Shown: piece after piece, positions 53,398 through 61,909 of the stretch
Layout of the letters: each line of letters opens with the position of its first letter
How positions within the stretch are numbered: the stretch's first letter is position 1
Assembly: GCA_003243425.1 (NCBI GenBank)
Contig: QFQP01000013.1
Coordinates: 248,001 to 312,000, forward strand
Direction: 5' to 3'
Source of the DNA: Archangium gephyra
GTDB taxonomy: Bacteria > Myxococcota > Myxococcia > Myxococcales > Myxococcaceae
DNA: 64,000 nt
Program-made: the position numbers and the translations under genes
The notes under the pieces: model-generated
What the model was told of the DNA's origin: nothing
Databases searched by the model: none
Seen by the model: only the letters and a program-made list of their open reading frames with translations

Positions 53398-53428
53398 GCG
53401 CTCCCACGTACCTCAAGGAACGACCTCC

Positions 53429-54433
53429 ATGCAGCCGGCCCCTGTCAGCGCGCTCTGCGCCATCCACTCCGGAGTTCCCGCCACGGTGGTCTGTGCACGC
53501 TGCGGCAACTTCATGTGCGTCACGTGCTCCGAGAACGGCACCCAGACGCAGTGCCCCGCCTGTCGCTCGCTGAACACCGACCAGTTCCCGTTCAACGCCG
53601 ACGCCTCGTTGAGCGACCTGCTCAACAACGCCATCGAGGTGTTCAAGCGCGACCCGGCGAACATCATCATCGGGCTGGTGGTGTTCTTCGGCATCTCCAT
53701 GGCCGGCAGCTTCGTCGCGCAGATCCTCAGCACCATCGTGACCAACGTCGTCGGCGCCACCTACGACCAGACCAACCCGTTCAAGGACCTCGGCAAGTTC
53801 GCGCTCGCCATCGGCCTCGCGCAGGTCATCGCCATCGCGGTGAACCTCATCACCCAGGCCATCGCGCTCAGCGGCTACTACCGGTTGCTGATGGACGCGC
53901 TCATCGGTCGCAAGGCCGACGTGAGCCGCATGTTCAGCAAGATCAAAGACGTGGGTCAGTTCGTGATTCTGCAGCTCCTGCAGGCGCTGATCTTCACCGT
54001 GCCGCTGATGATGATCCTGGGCGTGGTCGCGTTCGTGGCGGTTCGCAACGCGGGCTTCTCGTTCTCGAACCCGTCCGGCTTCAAGTTCGAATCACTCGTC
54101 ACCCCCATCAACATGGCGCTCTTCGCGGGCACCTCGCTGCTGCTGATCGTCGTGTCGATCGTGGTGTTGCCGGTGACGCTCTTCTCGGTGCCCGAGCTCC
54201 TCATCGGCAACTGCACGCCGATCGAAGCCATCAAGCGCGCCTGGTCGCTGGCCGACGGGCAACGGCTGCGGGTGCTGGGCTACTCGCTCGTGATGGGGTT
54301 GCTGACGCTCGCCGGCTTCGTCGCCTGCTGCGTGGGTCTCTTCGCGGCCATCCCCGTCACCTACCTGCTGATCCTCTCGCTGTTCCTCGCCCTGCGAAAT
54401 AGCTCGGATCTCCCGCGCCCCGACCACGACTGA
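53429..54433 (+). CDS. Membrane protein with N-terminal B-box-like zinc finger
   Basis: 334 residues from the ATG at 53429 (AAGGA upstream). Residues 10-45 place Cys10, His13, Cys22, Cys25, Cys30, Cys33, Cys42 and Cys45 in a B-box-like zinc-binding order. After a short linker come about six membrane helices (~75-330), including a segment like those of glycerophosphodiester-phosphodiesterase membrane domains (PELLIGNCTPIEAIKRAWSL). Such zinc-finger-plus-membrane proteins are frequent in myxobacteria, with unknown role. Confidence 0.8.
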   Translation: MQPAPVSALCAIHSGVPATVVCARCGNFMCVTCSENGTQTQCPACRSLNTDQFPFNADASLSDLLNNAIEVFKRDPANIIIGLVVFFGISMAGSFVAQILSTIVTNVVGATYDQTNPFKDLGKFALAIGLAQVIAIAVNLITQAIALSGYYRLLMDALIGRKADVSRMFSKIKDVGQFVILQLLQALIFTVPLMMILGVVAFVAVRNAGFSFSNPSGFKFESLVTPINMALFAGTSLLLIVVSIVVLPVTLFSVPELLIGNCTPIEAIKRAWSLADGQRLRVLGYSLVMGLLTLAGFVACCVGLFAAIPVTYLLILSLFLALRNSSDLPRPDHD

Positions 54434-54439
54434 TATTGC

Positions 54440-54457
54440 GCAATCGTTTGGTTGCAT
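54440..54457. promoter_or_regulatory. Operator-like dyad, distal copy
   Basis: GCAATCGTTTGGTTGCAT: half-sites GCAATC and GGTTGC (5 of 6 complementary) around a 4-base centre. It is preceded by the palindrome ATTGCGCAAT at 54435-54444. Its TTGCAT end could double as a -35 element, 17 bases from TAGATG at 54475-54480. Probable binding site of the ArsR-type regulator encoded at 54930. Confidence 0.6.
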
Positions 54458-54481
54458 GCTCAGGTTGTGGTGCGTAGATGT

Positions 54482-54499
54482 GCAATCAGGAGGTTGCAT
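54482..54499. promoter_or_regulatory. Operator-like dyad, proximal copy, containing the Shine-Dalgarno
   Basis: GCAATCAGGAGGTTGCAT: the same half-sites as the distal copy with a different 4-base centre, 42 bases downstream start to start. The AGGAGG within it is the ribosome-binding site of the gene at 54500, so protein bound here would also block the leader. Confidence 0.6.
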
Positions 54500-54943
54500 A
54501 TGGATCGCATCGAGAAGACGGTGACGTTGAAGGCAGGCAGGGCGAAGGTGTGGAAGGCGCTGACCGACGCGCAGGAGTTCGGTTCGTGGTTCGCCGCGAA
54601 GTTCGACGGGCCGTTCAGCGCCGGCGAGCGCCAGACCGGTCAGCTGACGGTCAAAGGCTACGAGCACCTGCGGCTGTTCATCGTGGTGGAGGCCCTCGAG
54701 GCGCAGTCACGCTTCGCGTTCCGGTGGCACCCGTACGCGGTCGACGAGCAGGTCGACTACTCGAAGGAGCCGATGACGCTGGTGGAGTTCTTCCTCGAAG
54801 ACGCGGGCAGCGGCACCAGGCTCACCGTGCACGAGTCGGGCTTCGACGCGCTCCCCGAGCATCGCCGCGCCATCGCGTTCCGCATGAACAGCGGCGGTTG
54901 GGAAGAGCAGCTGCACAACGTGAGTCGCCATGTCGGCGGGTGA
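54500..54943 (+). CDS. SRPBCC-family (AHSA1-like) protein
   Basis: 147 residues from the ATG at 54500, with AGGAGG 5 bases before. The family features are IEKTVTLKAGRAKVWKALTD, FGSWFAAKFDGPFSAG, and the C-terminal helix HRRAIAFRMNSGGWEEQLHN. This helix-grip fold binds hydrophobic ligands or partner proteins. Its gene overlaps the ArsR-type regulator by 14 bases; such ArsR-SRPBCC pairs are common, usually with the regulator first. Two dyads precede it. Confidence 0.88.
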   Translation: MDRIEKTVTLKAGRAKVWKALTDAQEFGSWFAAKFDGPFSAGERQTGQLTVKGYEHLRLFIVVEALEAQSRFAFRWHPYAVDEQVDYSKEPMTLVEFFLEDAGSGTRLTVHESGFDALPEHRRAIAFRMNSGGWEEQLHNVSRHVGG

Positions 54944-55262
54944 ACGGCTCCCGAAAGACGCGGCGCCCCTGTTCGCGGCGCTGGGCGACGACACGCGGCT
55001 CAAGCTGCTGACGCGGTTGTCGGCGACCGGCCACAGCTCCATCTCCGAGCTGACCGCCAGGGCGGGGGTCACGCGGCAGGCGGTGACGAAGCACCTTGAG
55101 ATCCTCGCTGAAGCGGGGCTGGTGACGAGCGACTGGCAGGGCCGCGAACGCGTGTGGTCACTGCAGCCGGGCCGGCTCGACGCAGCGCACGGCTACCTCG
55201 AGCAGATCAGCAAGCAGTGGGACGGTGCCCTCGAGCGTCTTCGCCGCTTCGTCGACGAGTGA
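54930..55262 (+). CDS. ArsR-family transcriptional regulator without metal-binding Cys
   Basis: 110 residues. The winged helix-turn-helix is clear: FAALGDDTRLKLLTRLSATG, ISELTARAGVTRQAVTKHLE, ILAEAGLVTSDWQGRERVWS. There is no Cys at all, so it is not a thiolate metal sensor. It belongs to the branch linked to SRPBCC proteins. It likely represses its own operon through the dyads at 54440 and 54482. Confidence 0.92.
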   Translation: MSAGERLPKDAAPLFAALGDDTRLKLLTRLSATGHSSISELTARAGVTRQAVTKHLEILAEAGLVTSDWQGRERVWSLQPGRLDAAHGYLEQISKQWDGALERLRRFVDE

Positions 55263-55268
55263 CGGTCG

Positions 55269-56438
55269 TCACAACACGCGGAGCACGAAGCACTTCAGAT
55301 ACCGCGTCTCACGCAGCCCGAGGAGCACGGGGTGGTCCTTGCCCGCCCCGCGCTTCTCGACGATCTGCACGCGGCGCTTCGCATCGGCCGCTGCCGAGTC
55401 GAGCATCTCTTCGAAGCGCTCCTCATCGACGTGATGCGTGCAGCTCGCGGTGATCAGAATTCCGCCCGGGCGCAGCAGCTGCATCGCGCGCAGGTTGATC
55501 TCCTTGTACCCGCGCACCGCCGCCTCGATCGCGCCCTTGTTCTTCGCGAACGACGGAGGGTCGAGCACGATGGTGTCGAACTTCTTCCCCTCGTCGAGCG
55601 TGTCCCGGAGGAAGTCGAAGGCGTTGGCCGCCACCACGTTCACGTTGGTGAGCGAGTTTCGCCTGGCGTTGGCGGTGATCTGCGCGCACGCGGCTTCCGA
55701 GATCTCGACCGCCGTGACGTTCTGCGCCTTGAGCGCCAACTGCAGCGCGAAGCCGCCCGCGTAGCTGAAGCAGTCGAGCGCCTCGCCGAAGCCCCACTCG
55801 CTGGCCATCACGTGGTTGTCGCGCTGGTCGAGGAACGCGCCGGTCTTCTGGCCCGTCATCAGGTCGACTTCGTAGGTGATGTGCCCTTCGCGATAGGCGA
55901 TCGGCCCCGGCAGCTCGCCGCGCAACAGGCCCTTCTCGGGCTCCAGCCCTTCGAGCCGGCGCACGTTGGCGTCGCTGCGATTGACGATGGCGCGCGGCTT
56001 GAAGTGCTCGGCCAGCAGCGAGGTGATGAGCTCCTTGCGCTGCTCGGTCGCCTTGTGAAGGAACTGCACCGACAGGTAATCGCCGAAGCGATCCACCACG
56101 AGGCCGGGCAGCTGGTCGGCCTCGCCGTGCACCACGCGGTACGCGGTCTCTTCGGGCAACGCACGGCGGCGCAGCGCATCGGCCGCCTTGAGGCGCGAGC
56201 GGAAGAACTCTTCATCGACCACCGCGTCGTCCCACGTGAGCCAACGCAGCGAGATCTTCGAGTCTTTCGAGAAGAACGCCTGGCCCAGCAGCCAACCGCG
56301 CCCATCTTCGACCCGAACCACTTCACCGCCGGTCAGCTCGCCGGGAATGCGCTCGAGATCGGCCTGGTAGATCCACGGGTGGCCCGCCTTCCAGCGGTCG
56401 ACACCCTTCCTGGTGATGCGAATCGTCGCGGTCGTCAC
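55269..56438 (-). CDS. rlmI: RlmI-like 23S rRNA (cytosine-C5) methyltransferase
   Basis: 389 residues, close to E. coli RlmI (396). The N-terminal PUA domain (RKGVDRWKAGHPWIYQADLE) is followed by an RlmI-type middle domain (VNRSDANVRRLEGLEPEKG). The Rossmann methyltransferase has QKTGAFLDQRDNH, DCFSYAGGFALQLAL (SAM site), VLDPPSFAKNKG, and a late Cys in TASCTHHV. E. coli RlmI makes m5C1962. It overlaps the upstream MBL gene by ATGA. The rRNA target is inferred from the family. Confidence 0.88.
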   Translation of the reverse strand: MTTATIRITRKGVDRWKAGHPWIYQADLERIPGELTGGEVVRVEDGRGWLLGQAFFSKDSKISLRWLTWDDAVVDEEFFRSRLKAADALRRRALPEETAYRVVHGEADQLPGLVVDRFGDYLSVQFLHKATEQRKELITSLLAEHFKPRAIVNRSDANVRRLEGLEPEKGLLRGELPGPIAYREGHITYEVDLMTGQKTGAFLDQRDNHVMASEWGFGEALDCFSYAGGFALQLALKAQNVTAVEISEAACAQITANARRNSLTNVNVVAANAFDFLRDTLDEGKKFDTIVLDPPSFAKNKGAIEAAVRGYKEINLRAMQLLRPGGILITASCTHHVDEERFEEMLDSAAADAKRRVQIVEKRGAGKDHPVLLGLRETRYLKCFVLRVL

Positions 56439-57289
56439 CCGGCAGCTAGAACCCCATCGACGACGACCTGTCCAGAGCCATCGTCTTTCACCGTGCAGAC
56501 CGACACGGCAGGGTCACGATTGAAGAACAGCCGCCAGCCTTCTTCGATGGCCTGCGCGAGCAGCTGTCGCTTCTCTTCGATCGACGTCAGCGGGTAGAGG
56601 TCGAAGGCGCTCACCCAGGGCGCGTGCAGATGGGCCGTGGTGGGAATCAGATCTCCGCAGAACACCAGCGTCTGGCCGTCGGCTTCCAGCCGCACCAGCT
56701 GCATGCCGACGGTGTGGCCTTCGCTCACGAACAGATTCACGCCCGGGTACAGCTCCGTCGACCCCTCGAGCAGATGCAGCTGGCCGCTGCGCTCGAGCAG
56801 CGAGAAGTCGTCGTGGCGGAAGCTGCGCGCGTCTTTCTCAGACGGCTGGTGCGCCCACTTCCAATGACGGCGCTGCAGGTGAAAGGTGGCGTTCGGGTAC
56901 GATAACCGCAGCTGGCCGCCTTCTTCACGCGTGGTGGCGCCGGCGACGTCGAGGTGCAGGTGGCTCAACACCACGTCGGTGATGTCGTTGCGATGGAGCC
57001 GGGCGTTCTGCAGCGCTCCGTCGAGGCCGCCCTGCGAATGATCGATGGCGTACATCGCCCGGTGTTTGCCGTCCCAGCGCGAGCCCAGCCCGAGGTCGAC
57101 CAGCACGTTCCGCTTTCCACTGCGAACCAGCATCGCGCGGGTGACCAGGGAGATGCGGTTGCGCTCGTCGGGTTTGAAGCGGCGCTCCCAGAGCGGGCGG
57201 GGGACGACCCCGAAGAACGCGCCACCGTCGAGCGCGAAGCGGCCTTCGACCAGCGGGTGCACCGACATCTCTCCGAGCTGCAGCGCCAT
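56435..57289 (-). CDS. Metallo-beta-lactamase-fold hydrolase
   Basis: 284 residues from the ATG at 57289; an ATG at 57325 would add 12 basic residues. The metal motif is VVLSHLHLDVAG, in which the usual HxHxDH ends Asp-Val instead of Asp-His. Further ligand regions are SEGHTVGMQLV and VFCGDLIPTTAHLH. The order resembles the lactonase-like quorum-quenching and AHL branches, but the substrate is open. The missing third His could alter the second metal site. First gene of a two-gene unit with rlmI. Confidence 0.85.
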   Translation of the reverse strand: MALQLGEMSVHPLVEGRFALDGGAFFGVVPRPLWERRFKPDERNRISLVTRAMLVRSGKRNVLVDLGLGSRWDGKHRAMYAIDHSQGGLDGALQNARLHRNDITDVVLSHLHLDVAGATTREEGGQLRLSYPNATFHLQRRHWKWAHQPSEKDARSFRHDDFSLLERSGQLHLLEGSTELYPGVNLFVSEGHTVGMQLVRLEADGQTLVFCGDLIPTTAHLHAPWVSAFDLYPLTSIEEKRQLLAQAIEEGWRLFFNRDPAVSVCTVKDDGSGQVVVDGVLAAG

Positions 57290-57339
57290 GCGCACAAGTG
57301 TGAAGCGTCGCGGCCGAAAACGCACGTAGACTCTGGGCC

Positions 57340-57951
57340 GTGCAGCGCTCGTACGACTTCGTGCTCCAGGGCCGTACGCCGGGTGAACCGGCCCCGCTCG
57401 ATCAGCTGCTGGTGGCGTTGTCGGCGCGCGGCGCGCAGCTCGACGCGAAGGGGTTCGGGCTCCTCAAGGTCGACCGTGGTGAAGCGACGGTACAGCCCAC
57501 GTTGGAGAACGGCGTCACCATCGCCCTCGACGTGCGGGTGCCGTTTCACGAAAAGCTGGAGCTGCTCGAGAGCGTCTTCAAGGTGCTCGTCGAAGCAGCC
57601 GAAGTGAGCGAAGCCCGTCTCCTCGATCCGCAACGCAACGAGACCGCTTCACACGCCAGCTTCTCGGCGAGCGCCGACGAATACCTGCGCATGGCGCGCT
57701 ACGCCGGTGAGTACGGCGGCGTCAGTGAAGCGCTGGGGCTCAGCACCATGGGCGCGCAGCCCGACGAAGACTCCAGCTCGGTGCGCTGGCTGATGACCAT
57801 CGCCGTGTTCCTCGTCGCGCTCTACGCGGGCTGGCGAACGGTGGTGACCATTCGCGAGAACCGGCTGCGCGTCGAAGAAGAGCAGGAGATCCAGCGCCTC
57901 GAAAAGGAAGCGCAGGAGCAGCGCCAGCGACGCGTCACCGGCCAGCAGTGA
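57340..57951 (+). CDS. Membrane-anchored protein of unknown function
   Basis: 203 residues from a GTG at 57340. Residues 1-145 are soluble and may bind a ligand or protein; no family is recognised. One membrane helix lies near 151-170 (WLMTIAVFLVALYAGWRTVV), followed by a charged coiled-coil-like tail (EEEQEIQRLEKEAQEQRQRR). Its last 17 bases overlap the convergent methyltransferase gene. It is divergent from the MBL gene. Confidence 0.7.
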   Translation: MQRSYDFVLQGRTPGEPAPLDQLLVALSARGAQLDAKGFGLLKVDRGEATVQPTLENGVTIALDVRVPFHEKLELLESVFKVLVEAAEVSEARLLDPQRNETASHASFSASADEYLRMARYAGEYGGVSEALGLSTMGAQPDEDSSSVRWLMTIAVFLVALYAGWRTVVTIRENRLRVEEEQEIQRLEKEAQEQRQRRVTGQQ

Positions 57952-58852
57952 ACTTCCAGGTTCGCTGAACCGCGCGGCGGAAGTCGTCCGGCCTCGAGTC
58001 CAGCTCTTCGGCGTCGGCGAACTTCCGGTCGAGCTCGAAGCCCAGGAAGTTCGTCGAGAAATAGAGCGTGCCGGTCTTCGACAGGCGCGCGCGCACGGTG
58101 TCGATGAGCCAGCGGTGATCGCGCTGCATCTCGAAGCGCCGGCCCATCTTCTTCGATGACGAAAAGCTCGGAGGGTCGAGGACGATCAGATCGAACTCGC
58201 CGCGCGCGTTCTCGACCCACGCCAGCACGTCGTCGCGGACCACGCGGTGCTTCGGGCCCGTGGAAAAGCCGTTGAGCGCGAAGTTCCGCTCGGTCCACTC
58301 GCAGTAGGTGTTCGAGAGGTCGACCGTGGTCGTCTCGGCGGCGCCGCCGGCGAGCGCATGCACGGTGAACGAGCCCGTGTACGCGAAGAGGTTCAGCACC
58401 CGCAGGTCCTTCGCTTCCTTCCGCACGCGCGCGCGCATCACGCGGTGATCGAGGAAGAGCCCGGTGTCGAGATAGTCGGACAGGTTGCACTCGAACTTGA
58501 GGCCGTGCTCGGTGGCGATCACCTTCGCCGACTGGCCACTCACGCGCTCGTACTGCCCGTCGCCCCACGCGCGTTTCTCGTGTGTCTTGGTGAAGACCTT
58601 CTCGGGCGGCAGTGAGAGCGCGGCCGCGGTGGCGCGCACCACCTCCGCGCGCGCTTCGTCGATCGACCCGTCGCGCAGTTGCTTGCGCCGCGGGTACTCC
58701 ATGACGTGCGCGAAACCCGCGTACCAGTCGACCGCGAAAGGCCACTCCGGCATGTCGAGGTCGTAGATGCGGAACGCGTCGGTCTTCTCGCGCTTGGCCC
58801 ACGTGAAACGCGCCCTGGCGTTCTTCTTCAGCCGGTTCTCGAAGTCAGACAC
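57935..58852 (-). CDS. RlmK-like class I methyltransferase
   Basis: 305 residues. It corresponds to the C-terminal half of RlmKL: FENRLKKNARARFTWAKREK, CNLSDYLDTGLFLDHRVMRA, the SAM site VLNLFAYTGSFTVHALAGGA, and LIVLDPPSFSSSKKMGRRFE. E. coli RlmK makes m7G2069 in 23S rRNA; here it is a stand-alone protein without the RlmL half. It lies 18 bases after the sulfatase-like gene on the same strand. Confidence 0.87.
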   Translation of the reverse strand: MSDFENRLKKNARARFTWAKREKTDAFRIYDLDMPEWPFAVDWYAGFAHVMEYPRRKQLRDGSIDEARAEVVRATAAALSLPPEKVFTKTHEKRAWGDGQYERVSGQSAKVIATEHGLKFECNLSDYLDTGLFLDHRVMRARVRKEAKDLRVLNLFAYTGSFTVHALAGGAAETTTVDLSNTYCEWTERNFALNGFSTGPKHRVVRDDVLAWVENARGEFDLIVLDPPSFSSSKKMGRRFEMQRDHRWLIDTVRARLSKTGTLYFSTNFLGFELDRKFADAEELDSRPDDFRRAVQRTWKFTAGR

Positions 58853-58870
58853 GCCAGCGTACGTGTCACG

Positions 58871-59920
58871 TCATGGCAGGAGCGGCAACGGTTTGGCCGC
58901 GCGCGGCTGCTCGGCGTTCCAGTCGAACCCGATGCTCTGCGCGATCGTGGCGGCGACCTGCGCCTGCGTGGTCAGACCCGCGTCGAGCCGCTCGCCGAGG
59001 GGCGCGATGCCCGGGCCCATCACCGCGAACCACACCTCGTCGGCGCCACGCACGTCTTCGCCGTGGTGCCGCCAGTCCTTCCTGCCGAGCCCACGACCGT
59101 GATCAGTGGTCACGATGAGCGTGGTCGTGCCCCGGTACTCCTCCATCGACATCAAGGTGCGCCACAGCTCGGCGAGGATCGCATCGGAGCGGCGCGTGGC
59201 CTCGAGCGCGAGATCGTAGCGACCGGCGTGCATCCACTCGTCGACTTCACCGAGGCCCAGCAGCAGCACGCGCGGCCGGGTGGTGCGCAGCGACTCGCGC
59301 AGCGCCGTGAACGTGAGCGCGTCGAGCGCGTTGCCGCCGAAGAGCGGCGTGGTGGTGCGAAACAGCGCGTCGATGGTCGCGCGCGTGGGGCTCTGCACGT
59401 CGTTGGCGAACGGCGGCTCGAGCCCCGCGCGCACGTCGAGCCCGGAGCGCCGCGTGTTGAGAATGCGGTCGAACGTCTGCCACGTGGCGAAGGCCTGCAC
59501 TTCTCCTTCGAAGCCCGGCTGTTGATTGAGCCACTCGAACACCGTGACGTTGGGGTTCTCGCCGAAGCCGTTGCCAGTGATGCGCGCGTCGGCAAAGCCG
59601 GTGAAGAGCTCCGCGTAGCCGGGGTACGAGCAGCGGAAGTCGTTGGTCACGCGCATCGGGCTCCCGAGCGCGGCGTTGCCGAACACCTGACCTTCACGCG
59701 CCAGCGTGGTCCACAGGAACGGCATGAGCACTTCGCGTCGCGCGTTCACGTCGTCTCGCCAGTACTTCTCGACGAGCCCGTCTTCGCTTTCGACGCCGCG
59801 CATGAGGGCGCGTTCGCCACCGGTGAAGACTTCGCGCGGCCGCAACCCGTCGATGGTCACGACCACCACGTTCTGCGCGTGAACCTGGGCCACCAACAAC
59901 GCGAGCAGCAGGGCGTTCAT
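58871..59920 (-). CDS. Exported alkaline-phosphatase/sulfatase-superfamily protein
   Basis: 349 residues from the ATG at 59920, which starts a signal peptide (LLLALLVAQVHAQ). The metal-binding order of the superfamily is visible: VVVVTIDGLRPREVF at the N-terminus, YPGYAELFTG with the possible nucleophile region, LLLGLGEVDEWMHAGRYD, and LIVTTDHGRGLGRKDWRHHG. It likely hydrolyses a phosphate or sulfate ester outside the cytoplasm. Confidence 0.87.
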   Translation of the reverse strand: MNALLLALLVAQVHAQNVVVVTIDGLRPREVFTGGERALMRGVESEDGLVEKYWRDDVNARREVLMPFLWTTLAREGQVFGNAALGSPMRVTNDFRCSYPGYAELFTGFADARITGNGFGENPNVTVFEWLNQQPGFEGEVQAFATWQTFDRILNTRRSGLDVRAGLEPPFANDVQSPTRATIDALFRTTTPLFGGNALDALTFTALRESLRTTRPRVLLLGLGEVDEWMHAGRYDLALEATRRSDAILAELWRTLMSMEEYRGTTTLIVTTDHGRGLGRKDWRHHGEDVRGADEVWFAVMGPGIAPLGERLDAGLTTQAQVAATIAQSIGFDWNAEQPRAAKPLPLLP

Positions 59921-60050
59921 GGGACGCGAACGGTAGGGCGACGCAGGCTTGATGCCCGGCAACGTTTCGTCGGTTTCTGTGTGTCACTTCAGTAGCGGCA
60001 CCGACTCGTTGCTTGCGCGCGTCGGTGACGTCGCGATTTTGAGCCACGTC

Positions 60051-61838
60051 ATGTTGCTCGACGAACTGGCCACGTGGGGTTGGGTGCCGATCGCCTTCCC
60101 GCTGCTCGTCTTCTCGGCGAACCGCGCCACGCGACTGATGCTCAAAGAAGGGTCACGCGTCGACCGTCTCGCGGCCACCGTCGTGGTCGCGATGGGCTTC
60201 GTGCACGCCAGCGTCGGAGTGCTCGGCACCTTCTCGCTTCTCGGCACCGCCTCGTTGCTCGCGGCGCTGGTGCTCGCTGCGGTCTCGTTGGCGTGGTTCA
60301 CGCGCGAGGTGCCGGGCGACGGGCTCTTCGCGGCGGCGTGGCGACGAGGCCCGGAGGCGATGATGCTCGCCGGTTGCGTGCTGTTGGCGGCTGCGTTGAC
60401 CGCGCGACTGCTGCCCATCTGGCAGTGGGACGCCTACGGCTACCACCTGCCGTTCGTGAACTTCGTGCTGCAGAACCACGGCTTCGCCGGCGTTCCGCAG
60501 GACCTCCGGTACATCACGACGTATCCGCACAACGTGGAGCTGGGGATGATCTGGCTGCGCGCGATGCTGCCCGATGACCGGCTCATCGACCTCGCGCAGG
60601 TTCCGTATGGCCTCGCGGGGGCGGTGTTGACGGCCGCCATCGCGCGCCGCCTCGGGGCCGAGCGTGGTCTTGCGATGCTCGCCGGTGCGGCGTGGCTCGC
60701 GGTGCCCGCCGTGTTCCTTCAGTTGCCGACCGATTACGTCGACGTGGGCATGGCCGCTGCGTTGCTCGGCGCCGTGTACTTCCTGCTCATCGCCGACGTG
60801 TCGTGGAAGCACCTGCTCATCGGAGGGCTGGCGCTCGGGTTGTTTCTGGGCAGCAAACCGTCGGCGCCGATCGCGGTCGCCTTCGTCGGCCTGCTGACCG
60901 TCATTCGTTCCGTTCGCGCGCGCGCGTATCGCGGCCTGGCGCTGTGCGTCGCCGCGTGCGCGCTCTTCGGCGCAGGCATGTACGTCGAAATGCTGGTGCG
61001 CCACGGGAACCCCGTGTGGCCGGTGCAGGTGAAGCTCGGGCCGGTCACCTTGCCGGGTGACATGGTCGTCGACGAGCTCCTCGCGGCCGGCGCCGAACTC
61101 CCGCGCGCGACCGGTGGTCTCTTCGAGCGCCTCTCCGTGTCGTGGCTCGCCATCGGCGCCAGGCCGGTGTTCGACATGAAGGTCGGCGGCCTCGGCCTCA
61201 TCTTGTTGCTGTGCCTCCCGCTGGCGATCTACGCCCTCATTCACCGCAAGAACCCGTGGTTGGTCGCCGCGCTCGTGGCCTCGCTGCTCGTCGCTGACCC
61301 GGCGATTCCGCGCTACGTGCTCGCCTTCCCGGCGCTGCTGCTGGCGTTGGCGCTCTCGCAGGTCACCGCGCGCTGGTCTCGCTGGGTGACCGTCGCCGTG
61401 CTCGCGGTGTCCGTGGGGCAGGTGGTGAACGCGTGGCCGGGCCTGACCGGCGATGGCCCTCCGTGGTCCGCGTACCTCGACATGAACGACGAGGAGCGGC
61501 GCATGGCCGTCGGTCCGCAGGGCCCTCCGACCGACTACCCGGCGGCGTGGGCGGAGGTTTCGAGCGACGAGACGGTCGCCTTCGACATCGAGTTCGAGTT
61601 CCCCGGGCTGTTGTGGTCTCCCAACCTCAGCCACCGCGTCGAGGCGTTGCCGAAGTCGCCGACGACCGAAGAGCTCGGTGCGTTCCTCGAGCAGCGTCGG
61701 GTGAAGATCGTCGCCGTCGGCGAGAAGAACGCCGCGTTGCTCCAGCAGACGCCGCAGACGTGGGAGCGCCTGTTCGACTGCCGCACCACGACCTGTGCCG
61801 TCTTCATTCGTCGCGATTCCGTCGCCTGCTCGGAGTAG
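60051..61838 (+). CDS. Polytopic membrane protein, GT-C glycosyltransferase-like
   Basis: 595 residues from the ATG at 60051; an ATG at 59949 would add a polar stretch. About 12 hydrophobic segments lie in the first ~470 residues, followed by a soluble C-terminal domain of ~125. A loop after an early helix reads PIWQWDAYGYHLPFVNFVLQ, with an Asp in the position typical of GT-C glycosyltransferases acting on lipid-linked sugars. The assignment rests on topology and this loop only. Confidence 0.72.
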   Translation: MLLDELATWGWVPIAFPLLVFSANRATRLMLKEGSRVDRLAATVVVAMGFVHASVGVLGTFSLLGTASLLAALVLAAVSLAWFTREVPGDGLFAAAWRRGPEAMMLAGCVLLAAALTARLLPIWQWDAYGYHLPFVNFVLQNHGFAGVPQDLRYITTYPHNVELGMIWLRAMLPDDRLIDLAQVPYGLAGAVLTAAIARRLGAERGLAMLAGAAWLAVPAVFLQLPTDYVDVGMAAALLGAVYFLLIADVSWKHLLIGGLALGLFLGSKPSAPIAVAFVGLLTVIRSVRARAYRGLALCVAACALFGAGMYVEMLVRHGNPVWPVQVKLGPVTLPGDMVVDELLAAGAELPRATGGLFERLSVSWLAIGARPVFDMKVGGLGLILLLCLPLAIYALIHRKNPWLVAALVASLLVADPAIPRYVLAFPALLLALALSQVTARWSRWVTVAVLAVSVGQVVNAWPGLTGDGPPWSAYLDMNDEERRMAVGPQGPPTDYPAAWAEVSSDETVAFDIEFEFPGLLWSPNLSHRVEALPKSPTTEELGAFLEQRRVKIVAVGEKNAALLQQTPQTWERLFDCRTTTCAVFIRRDSVACSE

Positions 61839-61841
61839 AAA

Positions 61842-61909
61842 TCCGCAATAACGGACAGGCTGAGCGTCCGTATTATCCGCCTTGTTGATAGTATGTCCGC
61901 GATAACGGA
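61842..61909. promoter_or_regulatory. Three related dyads before the rhodanese-like lipoprotein gene
   Basis: TCCGCAATAACGGA at 61842-61855, TCCGCGATAACGGA at 61896-61909 and, between them, an inverted relative TCCGTATTATCCGC at 61867-61880. The inner arms ACGGAC (61851-61856) and GTCCGT (61866-61871) also form a dyad. The block is locally A/T-rich. It may be an operator cluster; the third copy spans the first codons if translation starts at 61893, which favours the GTG at 61920. Confidence 0.5.

Noticed and set aside
61857..61865. ACGGAC/GTCCGT dyad as a terminator of the membrane-protein gene
   Set aside because: Six-base arms without a T run; the neighbouring related copies suggest a protein-binding site instead.
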